The position numbers and the translations under genes are program-made. From positions 372,001-436,000 of the forward strand of contig CBDCHL010000001.1 of the NCBI GenBank assembly GCA_965217195.1: a stretch of DNA of 64,000 bases. The letters are read 5' to 3'. Positions 52,491 through 60,786 of this stretch are shown piece by piece; the first letter of the stretch is position 1, and every line of letters begins with the position of its first letter. A model generated the notes under the pieces. It did no database searches and had not been told where the DNA came from. It saw nothing but the letters and a program-made list of their open reading frames with translations. The DNA comes from UBA6623 sp965217195. Its GTDB lineage: Bacteria > Acidobacteriota > Terriglobia > Bryobacterales > UBA6623.

Positions 52491-53579
52491 TTACGAAGCA
52501 GCTCGGTCGGGCTGCAGTCGGTCGATTACAGCGTCGGTCACTTCGGCCGTCTTAGCCCCGCCTCCAAGATCGGGCGTTAGGTACCGGGCTTCCCCAAGGA
52601 CACCGCTGACGGCGGCTTCCACGGCCTGTGCTTCCGTGTCTAGACCCAGAAAATCGATCATCATCGAGACGCTGAGGATCATCGCCAACGGGTTCACGAT
52701 GCCCTGCCCGGCGATATCGGGGGCCGAGCCGTGGACCGGTTCGAACATCGACGGGGCTCTGCGCGAAGGGTCGAGATTCGCGCTCGGGGCCAGGCCGAGG
52801 CTGCCCGTCAGCGCCGCCGATAAATCGCTCAGGATATCCCCGAACAGATTCGACCCTACTACTACGTCGAAGCTTTCCGGACGGCGGACGAAATGCAGGG
52901 TTGCGGCGTCGACGAGCAGCGACTCCGTCTCGATGTCGGGGTAATCGGCGGCTACGTCGGCGAACACGCGGTCCCACAGCACCATGCTGTAGCCCTGGGC
53001 GTTGGACTTGGTGATCGAGGTGACGCGCTGTCGACGGTGGGGCTTTCGCGCCAATTCGAAAGCGTAGCGGATGATGCGTTCTGTTCCCTGGCGGGTGAAG
53101 ACCGACGTTTGCACGGCCACCTCCCGCGGAAGGTCCGGGTAAACGAAGCCGCCCGCCTGGGCGTACTCGCCTTCGGTGTTTTCGCGGACGATGATCATGT
53201 CGATCGAGCCGGGCTCTTTGCCGCTGAGGGGCGACTTGACGCCGGGGTAGAGCTTTGCCGGGCGGACGCAGGCGAATTGGTCGAAGGCGCGCCGGATGGG
53301 CAGCAGCAGACCGTTGAGCGTGACGTTGTCGGGCACGTCGGGATGTCCGATGGCCCCGAGCAGGATGGTGTCGAATTGTCGGAGTTGTTCGACCGCGTCG
53401 TCGGGCATCATCTTGCCGTGGCGGAAATAGTAGTCGGTACCCCAATCGAACTCCGTCCATTGGAATCGGGTGCCTGAGCGCTGGGCGACGGCATCGAGGA
53501 CGCGCCGACCTTCGGGGGTGACTTCAAGACCGACGCCGTCGCCGGGGATGGCGGCGATCGAGAATTCCTGTTCGGGCAT
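52491..53579 (-). CDS. Tartrate/isopropylmalate-type dehydrogenase
   Basis: 362 residues of the beta-decarboxylating dehydrogenase family. Motifs include IAAIPGDGVGLEVTPEG, LLGAIGHPDVPDNVTLNGLL, IDMIIVRENTEGEYAQAGGF, ITKSNAQGYSMVLWDRV (catalytic Lys) and SNLFGDILSDLSAALTGSLG (metal-binding Asp). The block FACVRPAKLYPGVKSPL and the GHPDVPDN stretch fit tartrate or D-malate dehydrogenase better than LeuB. It uses NAD and Mn or Mg to oxidise and decarboxylate a 2-hydroxy acid. It might stand in for LeuB, since leuC and leuD are far away at 10-12 kb; this is uncertain. Confidence 0.85.
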   Translation of the reverse strand: MPEQEFSIAAIPGDGVGLEVTPEGRRVLDAVAQRSGTRFQWTEFDWGTDYYFRHGKMMPDDAVEQLRQFDTILLGAIGHPDVPDNVTLNGLLLPIRRAFDQFACVRPAKLYPGVKSPLSGKEPGSIDMIIVRENTEGEYAQAGGFVYPDLPREVAVQTSVFTRQGTERIIRYAFELARKPHRRQRVTSITKSNAQGYSMVLWDRVFADVAADYPDIETESLLVDAATLHFVRRPESFDVVVGSNLFGDILSDLSAALTGSLGLAPSANLDPSRRAPSMFEPVHGSAPDIAGQGIVNPLAMILSVSMMIDFLGLDTEAQAVEAAVSGVLGEARYLTPDLGGGAKTAEVTDAVIDRLQPDRAAS

Positions 53580-53816
53580 AAGGGCTTATTTTGGCACAGG
53601 GTTTAATAGGGCACTGCCGGGCGGCGTTGCCATTCGAAAGAGCGTCAGCGACTCGACCTCAACAACATCGCCTGCATCACCGGGGCAAAGTCTCCGATCG
53701 GCGACGCTCGGTCACGCCGCGGTCGCCCCCCCAAACTCGGGAAGCCCCTGGGTTCCTTGATATACTCGTGGCTCCGGGTTCGCGGTCATGCGGCCTCGCG
53801 CAGTTCTGTGATCGCC

Positions 53817-55058
53817 ATGCCGGCCCCCTTCGTTCGTTTTCTCATCTCGTGCGCCGCTTTGGCGGTGCTCCCTTCGATCGTCGCGCAGAGCGATGAGATT
53901 CCCTGGTTTGACAACTACGCCGCGGCCCGCGCGGAGGCTGAGCGGACTCGGAAACCCATCTTTCTCGAGTTTCGCTGCGAGCCTTGAAGGGCCGGGCGTG
54001 AATTTGACGCACAGGTTGTGCTGTCATCGACCCAAACTCGCCGCGGCCGGCTCATGAGCCAATACGTTTGCGTGCGAGTCACCCGCATGGACGGCGTTGA
54101 CATCGGTCTGTTCGATTACGACCGCTATAACACGCTCTATTTCTTCCTCCTCAATGCCGAGGAGCAGATTTACATGCGCTACGGCGGGCGCGACTCCCTT
54201 TCTCCCAAGGCGTACCTTGACCTGGAGAGTCTGGAGTTGGCGCTCGAACAGGGCCTGGAAATCCACCGCCGCTATCTGGAGGGGGAGTGGAAATCTCCCG
54301 AACGCCCCGAGCCGCTGTTTCCACGTCAGATCCCCGCTTTGCTCGAAGAGACGGCGGGGCGTTGCGTGGAATGTCATCTGATCGGAGATCTTCAAAACGT
54401 CCAGCGAGAGCGCGAGGGCAAGCTCGACAAACTTTCGGATATGTTCCGCGCTCCCGACATCAAGACACTCGGGATTGAACTCGATATCCCGAAGGGGCTT
54501 GTCGTGAAGGCGTCGAGCGGCACCGCGCGGGCGGCCGGTTTGTCAGCCGGCGACCGCATTACACGGTTCAACAATGTGCCTGTCTGGACGTTCGGCGACC
54601 TGCAATACGAATACGACAAGGTTGACCGCGGAGCGCGCGAGGTTCGAGTAACGGTCGCGCGGGGTGCGAAACCCGTCAAAATGACCGTCTCGCTGCCCGC
54701 CCGTTGGTGGTGGACGGACTTGACCTACCGGCAATTGACTGTCGACCCGCGTGCATATTTCAAGTCGAAGCCGCTGACGCGTGGACAAAAGAGCAAACGC
54801 GGTCTCGATCCAATGGGATTTGCGGGCGAAGTTACGGCTGTAGACGCCGTGGGGCAAATGCTCGGCTTGCATGGGTTGTTGGTCGGTGACGTCGTGTTTG
54901 CGGTTGACGGCATCGAGCGAGATGAGATTGCCAACACTCCGGAGCTATTCATTCAACTGCGCAAGCAGGCCGGAGAAGCGTTGGAACTCGGTGTGATTCG
55001 CGACGGAGTGCGCATGTCGATGCCCGCCAAGACTGCCAGAATGAGTTATCGGAAATGA
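53817..55058 (+). CDS. Trx7/PDZ selenoprotein with in-frame TGA (selenocysteine) codon
   Basis: 413 residues if TGA at 53985-53987 is read as selenocysteine (residue 57). The frame is uninterrupted on both sides, and upstream and downstream parts are one homologous protein. A signal peptide (PFVRFLISCAALAVLPSIVA) is followed by a thioredoxin-7 type domain (ARAEAERTRKPIFLEFRCEP then U), making a redox CEPU (CxxU) motif. After it come AGREFDAQVVLSS and a helical region with CVECH (about 183-187), which fits a heme c site. Two PDZ-like domains lie at about 225-300 and 345-405. A SECIS-like hairpin follows the TGA. A DsbD-alpha-like gene lies downstream. If the TGA is a true stop, this is a pseudogene. 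Confidence 0.85.
54005..54026 (+). promoter_or_regulatory. Candidate bacterial SECIS hairpin
   Basis: In the mRNA, UGAC (54005-54008) plus GCACA (54009-54013) pairs with UGUGC (54017-54021) plus GUCA (54023-54026), giving nine pairs with one bulged U at 54022 and a GGU loop (54014-54016). The hairpin starts 17 bases after the TGA and its loop is 26 bases from it. Bacterial SECIS elements lie in this range and carry a G at the loop start, as in fdhF. Confidence 0.75.
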
Positions 55059-55133
55059 GTTGTCTTCTCTTCCGAAAATCCCCCTTTGAGCGCACGGTGG
55101 ATTACTGTGTAGCCCGAAAAATCCCCGCCCATC

Positions 55134-55231
55134 GCAGCCGCGAAGCGGCGACAGGAGCCTTAGCCCGGGGTGGAGCCGAAGGCGTAACCCTGGGTAGAAC
55201 CCCCACCCGGGGAGCCCTGAAGGGGCGGCGG
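55134..55231 (+). repeat. Palindromic intergenic repeat, family C, copy 3
   Basis: Reads GCAGCCGCGAAGCGGCGACA, then CTTAGCCCGGGGTGGAGCCG, then AACCCTGGGTAG, and ends GGAGCCCTGAAGGGGCGGCG. All blocks of the family are present. It occupies the gap between the selenoprotein and the DsbD-alpha-like gene and stays open in the frame of the latter, which can mislead gene callers about its start. Confidence 0.75.
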
Positions 55232-55288
55232 GAAAATGGTCTGTCAACCCGCCTTGGCTCGTCGCCCCCCCGGCGGAAACTCGGCGCG

Positions 55289-55846
55289 GTGACAGGCCTC
55301 GTCTTCGTCGCGCTTGCCATGCCCGCGCGCGCCGCCGAGTGGAGCGAGACGGCCGAGGTGCTGTGGCGGTTTCAACCGATTGTCAGCTATCGCGCCAAGC
55401 TTGATGGGCGTTATCTTGTCGTGGAAGCACGCCACCAACCCGGGTGGCACACCTATGCGATGGACAACAAAGTCCGCGCCGCCGAAAAACTTGCCGGCAG
55501 CAAGTCGCTGGGAATTGACGGGCCGACCGAAATCACGGTGGCTGACGGTCTCGAGATTTCCGGCTCGTGGCGCCAATCGCCGCCAAACGACTACTCGAAA
55601 CCCGAGCTGCGTTGGTTTAGCTGGGGCTTCGAGAAATCCGCGTTGTTCGCGGCACATGTGAAGACGAAAGGTGCGGGTCCCGCGCAAATTACCATTCGCG
55701 GCCAGGCTTGCGACGAGAAGAGCTGCCGAAATATCGAGTTAAGTTTGTCGCTACCTTTAGGCAGTGCGACCGGCCGGCGCGGCGAGGGCGTCGGCCTCGA
55801 GAAGCTGGTCGAAGTTCGACCGACGGAGTCGACCGATGCCCAATAG
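55289..55846 (+). CDS. DsbD alpha-domain-like exported protein
   Basis: About 185 residues from the GTG at 55289; the frame is open upstream to 55055, but that part consists of the family C repeat. The signal peptide is TGLVFVALAMPARA, with basic residues just before it (PPRRKLGA), so a slightly earlier start such as a CTG is possible. The domain resembles the N-terminal, periplasmic part of DsbD: GRYLVVEARHQPGWHTYAMD and ITIRGQACDEKSCRNIELSL, where two Cys spaced by four fit the redox pair. It lacks the membrane and thioredoxin domains. It follows the selenoprotein and could exchange electrons with its CxxU motif; this is inference. Confidence 0.65.
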   Translation: MTGLVFVALAMPARAAEWSETAEVLWRFQPIVSYRAKLDGRYLVVEARHQPGWHTYAMDNKVRAAEKLAGSKSLGIDGPTEITVADGLEISGSWRQSPPNDYSKPELRWFSWGFEKSALFAAHVKTKGAGPAQITIRGQACDEKSCRNIELSLSLPLGSATGRRGEGVGLEKLVEVRPTESTDAQ

Positions 55847-55917
55847 CCCTTGATTCCCCGGGAACGTTGCCGGCTACGCTGTTTGACCCGTTGACTTGAT
55901 TCTGCGAAGATCCAACC

Positions 55918-56667
55918 ATGCGCATTAGGAAAGCGTATTTTCCGCTCGCTGCAGCTTTGTTCGTCGCGATCGCATCGACCGCCTGCTCAACGACCGTCAC
56001 GGGCCAAACCGGCGCGGCTTCGGCGGCCGGCGAAGCAAAGCGGCCTCTGCAAATCGGCAAGCTCATCAAGAAACGCCAGATCGCGCCGGTGATGAGCGTC
56101 GCGCACGCCGATTGGCTGACGCGGCCCGAGCGAGATGAAGAGGAGCAACCCGACCGCGTTGTCAAAGCGCTCAAGATTCCTAAGGGTGGAACGGTTGTTG
56201 ATCTCGGCGCAGGCGTTGGGTACTTCACGTGGCGGCTGGCCCGGGAAGTGGGGCCGCAAGGGCGCGTGCTCGCGGTCGACATTCAGCAAGGTATGATCGA
56301 TCGCCTCGAGCGCAACCTCGCGGAAAAAGGCATCCGAAACGTTGACGCCGTTCTGGCGAGTGAGGAAGACCCCAAGTTACCTCCGGGAGAAGTAGATCTG
56401 GTTCTGGTCGTCGACGTTTACCACGAACTCCAGCAGCCCGAAAAAACGATGGAGCACGTACGCCGGTCGCTCAAGCCCGACGGCAGGCTGGTTCTAATCG
56501 AGTACCGCAAGGAAGACCCCACGATCCCGATCCATCCGCTTCACAAGATGACCGTTGAAGAAGTTCGCTCCGAACTCGAGCCGATGGGCTTCCGAATGGC
56601 GAAACTGTTGGAATTCTTACCTCGCCAGCACATCCTCATCTTTGAAGACGCCACGCGTCCCCGGTAG
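55918..56667 (+). CDS. Secreted, probably lipid-anchored SAM-dependent methyltransferase
   Basis: 249 residues. The N-terminus is a lipoprotein-like signal (RKAYFPLAAALFVAIASTAC) with Cys as possible lipid anchor. The class I methyltransferase fold follows: motif I VVDLGAGVGYFTWRLA, the acidic loop VLAVDIQQGMID, motif post-I EVDLVLVVDVYHELQ and RRSLKPDGRLVLIEYR. It is unusual for a SAM enzyme to be exported, since SAM is cytoplasmic; similar signal-bearing methyltransferases are known in acidobacteria and planctomycetes. Substrate unknown. The hydrophobic start may instead act as a membrane tether. Confidence 0.8.
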   Translation: MRIRKAYFPLAAALFVAIASTACSTTVTGQTGAASAAGEAKRPLQIGKLIKKRQIAPVMSVAHADWLTRPERDEEEQPDRVVKALKIPKGGTVVDLGAGVGYFTWRLAREVGPQGRVLAVDIQQGMIDRLERNLAEKGIRNVDAVLASEEDPKLPPGEVDLVLVVDVYHELQQPEKTMEHVRRSLKPDGRLVLIEYRKEDPTIPIHPLHKMTVEEVRSELEPMGFRMAKLLEFLPRQHILIFEDATRPR

Positions 56668-56856
56668 CTGGATCTCTCCCGACGCGCCGAATGTAGGGCG
56701 TCCTCCCTACCTCCTCTCGGCGGAATACCTGAGGACCGCGCAAACTGTCTTGCGGATCGATCCGATATGACTTATGATTGCTGCAACTCACGGCTGAAAC
56801 CGCAAGCGCGCCTATCCGTCTTAGAAGTAGGCGCTGCAATTTGCCGGAGTCGGACC

Positions 56857-57480
56857 ATGGAGATCGTCGGGGATCGAAAATTCGTCGACATCCCGGGGGG
56901 CAAGACCCACGAACTCCCTCCTTTGATGCTGAAGGAGGACTGCGCACCCGGAGCGCTCGACAGAGTCGTCGCCTTGGCCGAACAAATGGTCGAATCGGAA
57001 TCGCTGGTCCCGGAGGTTTTCCGGGATGCCGGTGAATCCGACAACGCCTTCGAGCAGCGCCGCTTCAACCTCGCGATTAACTTCGCCGAGCACTATCTAG
57101 GGTTCGTGCAGCATTGGAAGTGGGGCGAATCGATCATCGATTGGATTCGCCAGTGCGAAGTCACATTCGAGCACAAACCGGCTCTGCGTCCCCTGATTCA
57201 CCCCGACCTTTGGCCGCATGTCAACCACAGCAGCTTTGTGACGCTTTTATCCGATAAGGGCGTGCCCTCGGGCGAAGTCAATCTGGAGAACGCGGTGGGC
57301 TTCCGCCTGGCCTTCCGGCAACCGCCGCCGCTCGAATACCTCTCGGACAAGTTCCTCGTCTTTAACGCCCCGATTGCGCAGAAGGCCTATCACACCTGGG
57401 CCGACGCCGCGGAAGAAGTGTCGCTCCCGCCGGAGAGATTTCGGTTTTTGGTAGTGGGCGACGGGATTATGGAAGTTTAA
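56857..57480 (+). CDS. Hypothetical protein, 207 residues
   Basis: Starts at the ATG at 56857; the frame is open to 56767 but residues there look random. The sequence (MEIVGDRKFVDIPGGKTHEL, then LDRVVALAEQMVESESLVPE) has no signal peptide or membrane segment. It carries a mostly helical middle (FEQRRFNLAINFAEHYLGFV) and a beta-rich end (AVGFRLAFRQPPPLEYLSDK). I recognise no domain. It is convergent with the ThuA-like gene. The codon use is like the neighbours, so it is probably a real gene. Confidence 0.65.
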   Translation: MEIVGDRKFVDIPGGKTHELPPLMLKEDCAPGALDRVVALAEQMVESESLVPEVFRDAGESDNAFEQRRFNLAINFAEHYLGFVQHWKWGESIIDWIRQCEVTFEHKPALRPLIHPDLWPHVNHSSFVTLLSDKGVPSGEVNLENAVGFRLAFRQPPPLEYLSDKFLVFNAPIAQKAYHTWADAAEEVSLPPERFRFLVVGDGIMEV

Positions 57481-57500
57481 ACGCGAGCCGCGGGGACCGA

Positions 57501-58316
57501 TCAATCATCCGTCGGCTTCGGCAACGGCGTTACATCCGCGTCGGTATAGCCCAGCACCCATCGCACGGCCTCCAGCCACATCTTCTGAATGTCGGGACGA
57601 TCCCAGACCTCCGGGCGGTGTCCCAACAGGTTGACGAATACCCGCCCCTCACCCCACTGGCGCGCCCAAGCCAAGGCAAAATCGCGATCTGTGCGGTGAA
57701 CGCCCTTGGCGTTCAAATCGACGGAGGAAACGTCCAAGCTCATCAGGACCCGCTGCTTCTCTCGCGAGTAGCGGTTGAGTTGATAGATCTCATCGGTGAT
57801 CTCGAAAGCGGCCGGCAGATGCTTCATTGCGGGGAAGGTGCGATCGTCGACCCGCACGTGCACTTTCTGATGCCAAGGGTGCTCATCGAAAGCGCCCCCG
57901 ACCATTTCAACGTACTCGGGCCAGCTTGCGCGAAAACTGTCGGTCGCGCTATGAGCGCCGAGGAAACCTTTGCCGTCCTCACGGACGAACGACATGATGG
58001 CGGCCTTTTGCTCGTCATTCAGCGGCAGATCCCCCTGGCAGAAAAACATCAGCGCGTCGAAATAATCGAGGTTCTTCTTGTTCGCGCCGAGTTTTTTCTT
58101 CGTTAGCAGTTCGATGTCGGTATGAAAGCGAACATCAAACAATCCGCTTTCCTGACCGATCTTCTCCATTGTGAACATCGCATGGGAGACCGAATCGTGA
58201 GCCCAGTCACGGCTCGCGCCGAGGAAAAGAATATGTTTCTTCTCGCTGCTGTCGGCGGCCCACAGAGCCGGCACCGACATCGTCAGCAGGATCAAGACGC
58301 AAACCGAACGGATCAT
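57501..58316 (-). CDS. ThuA-like domain protein, exported
   Basis: 271 residues with a signal peptide (RSVCVLILLTMSVPALWA). The ThuA fold, a class I glutamine-amidotransferase-like domain, shows HILFLGASRDWAHDSVSHAM, YFDALMFFCQGDLPLNDEQK, GKGFLGAHSATDSFRASWPE and FALAWARQWGEGRVFVNLLG. The conserved His in GAHSATD is the usual active-site-like residue, but the catalytic Cys of amidotransferases is absent. In planctomycetes and acidobacteria such proteins accompany sugar dehydrogenases and DUF1553 genes; a DUF1549/DUF1553 gene lies divergently next to it. Activity unknown. Confidence 0.85.
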   Translation of the reverse strand: MIRSVCVLILLTMSVPALWAADSSEKKHILFLGASRDWAHDSVSHAMFTMEKIGQESGLFDVRFHTDIELLTKKKLGANKKNLDYFDALMFFCQGDLPLNDEQKAAIMSFVREDGKGFLGAHSATDSFRASWPEYVEMVGGAFDEHPWHQKVHVRVDDRTFPAMKHLPAAFEITDEIYQLNRYSREKQRVLMSLDVSSVDLNAKGVHRTDRDFALAWARQWGEGRVFVNLLGHRPEVWDRPDIQKMWLEAVRWVLGYTDADVTPLPKPTDD

Positions 58317-58381
58317 GAGTCAAATTCTCCCGAGTTGCAGCGTACCACAAAGCTTGCCGCGCCGACCGTCCATCGACTACT

Positions 58382-60421
58382 GTGGGGGCAGTGAAGGCGC
58401 TACCGGCGGTTGCGGTCATCGTTTGGACTTGCGTTTTCGGGGCTCCCGCTGTTTCCGAACCGAGGACCGAGTATCTCGAGAGCGAACGGAGACACTGGTC
58501 GCTTCTTCCGCGGTCACACCTCGAAATTCCGGCATTCGAGAGCTCCCGAGATCGCGCCTGGGCCCGAAGCACCGATGCACCTGAAGCCCTGCTCGAGGGT
58601 ATCGAGGCCGTCGACGCCTTCATCGTCGCGAAGCTTGTCGAAAACGGTCTTCGTCCCGCGCCCCAAGCCGATCGCCGCACTTTGATACGACGGCTCTATT
58701 TCGACCTCATCGGTCTGCCTCCGACGCCGACCGAGACGGCCGATTTCGTTGCTAACCAATCGCCGGACGCCTACCCGAAGCTAGTCGAGCGTCTGCTGTC
58801 CGATCCCCGTTACGGCGAGCGCTGGGCGCAGCATTGGCTCGATGTAATTCGCTTCGCTGAATCGGAAGGGTTCGAGTATGACCGCCACCTGCCCGGAGCC
58901 TGGCGCTTCCGCGATTACGTGATTCGCTCGCTCAACGACGACAAGCCATACGATCAGTTCATTCGGGAGCAGCTCGCCGGTGACGAAATCGACCCCGAAA
59001 ATCATGAACTCAAGATTGCCGCGGGGTTTCATCGGCTAGGGGCGGTCCGTCGCAATGCCGGAAACCAGGAGGTCGCGAGCAGCCGCAACGAAGTCCTAAC
59101 CGAACGCACCGACATCGTGGGCGCGGCGTTTCTCGGCTTGACTGTCGGCTGTGCCCGCTGCCACGACCACATGTTCGATGCCGTTCGCCAGAAGGACTAC
59201 TACCGGCTCCAAGCGTTTCTGGCCGCCACTCGCGAAGACAACGTAATCCTGGCGAGCGAGGATGAACAAGCCGCTTGGAAGAAGGAAACCGAGGCCGTCA
59301 AAGAGCAGATCAAAGAACTAAAGGACCAGTCGAAGGCGCTTCCGGTAGTCGAGCGCGGGCCGATTTTGGCCGAAGCCGCTCGTCTTGAAACGACCTTACC
59401 GCAGCCCCTGCCGACCCTTTGCAGCATTCGAAACAGCGCGGAGGAACGTACGCTTATTCACGTGCTCGAGCGCGGCAACTGGGACAGCAAAGGCGAATCC
59501 GTAGGCCCCCGCGTGTTGGGCGTCTTGCTGCCCGACGGGGCTCCCGAACACAACGCCGACATCGCGAATCCGCGCACCCGGCTTGCCGAATGGGTCATCG
59601 ATCCCGAGAACCCGCTAACCGCGCGCGTGATGGCTAACCGCGTTTGGCTTTATCACTTCGGCCAAGGCATCGTCAGAACCGCCAACGATTTCGGGGTCAA
59701 CGGTGACCGGCCCAGCCACCCGGAGCTGCTCGATTTCTTGGCGAACGAACTGGTCGACAGCGGCTGGAGTCTGAAACACCTGCATCGCCTAATGGTTCTT
59801 AGCAAGACGTACCGGCAGGATTCCCGTTCCCCTGTCGAAAAGGAGGCGGGCGCGAAGGACCCCGAAAACCGCCTGTTGTGGCGGTTCAGCCGCCGCCGTC
59901 TGGAGGCCGAAGAGGTTCGGGACGCCATGCTCGCCGTTGCGGGTCAGCTCAACACGACGATGGGCGGACCGAGCGTTATGGTACCGGTCGAAAAGGAATT
60001 GGTGGATCTGCTTTACAAACCGATTCAATGGAGGCCGGCCGATGATCCCGGTGAGAACAACCGCCGCTCGGTCTACTTGATGGCGAAACGCAACTTACGT
60101 GTGCCGTTTCTCGAAGTCTTTGATCAGCCGCCGTTACAAAGCAGTTGCTGGCGCCGTGAATCGAGCACGCATGCCCCGCAAGCGCTCGAGCTGCTGAACG
60201 GCGACTTTTCCAATCGACTGGCTCGGTCGTTTGCTGACGGCTTGTTTCAAGAGGTCGGTGAGAATCCGCGGGAACAAGTCGAACAGGCCTATCTATTGGC
60301 CGCGGGCCGCGAGCCGAGTCAACAGGAACTCGAACTCGCGATGAACTTCCTAGCCGATCGGCCGCTCTCGGAGTTTGCGCTGGCGGTTTTCAACCTGAAC
60401 GCCTTCTTGTACGTGAACTAG
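58382..60421 (+). CDS. DUF1549/DUF1553 domain protein, exported
   Basis: 679 residues from a GTG at 58382 (a second GTG is at 58391). A signal-like N-terminus (KALPAVAVIVWTCVFGAPAV) is followed by DUF1549 (about 75-290): DAFIVAKLVENGLRPAPQAD, YFDLIGLPPTP, RYGERWAQHWLDVIRFAESE and GCARCHDHMFD, whose CxxCH could hold heme. DUF1553 (about 395-640) includes VWLYHFGQGIVRTANDFGVN, HPELLDFLANELVDSGWSLK and SSTHAPQALELLNG. It lacks the N-terminal cytochrome domain present in the gene at 1-296. A coiled coil (KEQIKELKDQSKALP) joins the domains. The biochemical role is unknown. Confidence 0.9.
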   Translation: MGAVKALPAVAVIVWTCVFGAPAVSEPRTEYLESERRHWSLLPRSHLEIPAFESSRDRAWARSTDAPEALLEGIEAVDAFIVAKLVENGLRPAPQADRRTLIRRLYFDLIGLPPTPTETADFVANQSPDAYPKLVERLLSDPRYGERWAQHWLDVIRFAESEGFEYDRHLPGAWRFRDYVIRSLNDDKPYDQFIREQLAGDEIDPENHELKIAAGFHRLGAVRRNAGNQEVASSRNEVLTERTDIVGAAFLGLTVGCARCHDHMFDAVRQKDYYRLQAFLAATREDNVILASEDEQAAWKKETEAVKEQIKELKDQSKALPVVERGPILAEAARLETTLPQPLPTLCSIRNSAEERTLIHVLERGNWDSKGESVGPRVLGVLLPDGAPEHNADIANPRTRLAEWVIDPENPLTARVMANRVWLYHFGQGIVRTANDFGVNGDRPSHPELLDFLANELVDSGWSLKHLHRLMVLSKTYRQDSRSPVEKEAGAKDPENRLLWRFSRRRLEAEEVRDAMLAVAGQLNTTMGGPSVMVPVEKELVDLLYKPIQWRPADDPGENNRRSVYLMAKRNLRVPFLEVFDQPPLQSSCWRRESSTHAPQALELLNGDFSNRLARSFADGLFQEVGENPREQVEQAYLLAAGREPSQQELELAMNFLADRPLSEFALAVFNLNAFLYVN

Positions 60422-60491
60422 GAAAGGTGAGCGTGTCCCGCAGAGGGGCAGTTTCGGAATTCGGAAGGCTGAGTTGAACCGGTCTTCAACT

Positions 60492-60573
60492 TCAGCCGCG
60501 AAGCGGCGTCCGAATATAGCCTGGGGTGGAGTTAAAGCCGCAGGTTTTCCGAACCCTCCCCTGTAAATCGGGG
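60492..60573 (+). repeat. Palindromic intergenic repeat, family C, copy 4 (partial)
   Basis: CAGCCGCGAAGCGGCGTCCG, then ATAGCCTGGGGTGGAGTTAA and CCTCCCCTGTAAATCGGGG. The first half matches the other copies well, while the end diverges. Confidence 0.65.
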
Positions 60574-60669
60574 TGACGCAGGTCTGGCGAAAAGCGCGCC
60601 TAGACCTGCGCTACGGGCTAGGAAACGGGTGACGCTGGTCTGGCGAAAGCGCGCCTAGACCTGCGATAC
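60571..60669. repeat. Two tandem copies of a hairpin repeat
   Basis: Copy 1 is 60571-60614 and copy 2 is 60627-60669. Each begins GGGTGACGC, then GGTCTGGCGAAA, and ends GCGCGCCTAGACCTGCG. AGGTCT and AGACCT pair across each copy, with GGCG and CGCC inside, so each folds as a hairpin. They differ at a few positions. The rest of the 60422-60786 gap holds no gene. Confidence 0.75.
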
Positions 60670-60786
60670 ACCCTTTCGATAAAGCCGCGGGTTTCTTCGA
60701 ACCCTGCGCTACGCATTTTTGAGGAGCCGCCATTCCACTCCGGATCGGGTCAAGTCCCACATAAGACTCGGAATGGCCGCGACCCC

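Noticed and set aside
52491..53579. Calling this gene leuB to complete the leucine pathway
   Set aside because: The FACVRPAKLYPGVKSPL and GHPDVPDN blocks fit tartrate/D-malate dehydrogenases better, and the gene is 40 kb from leuCD; left without a symbol.
55055..55288. N-terminal extension of 78 residues for the DsbD-alpha-like protein
   Set aside because: These codons translate the family C repeat, and the signal peptide only makes sense with a start near 55289.
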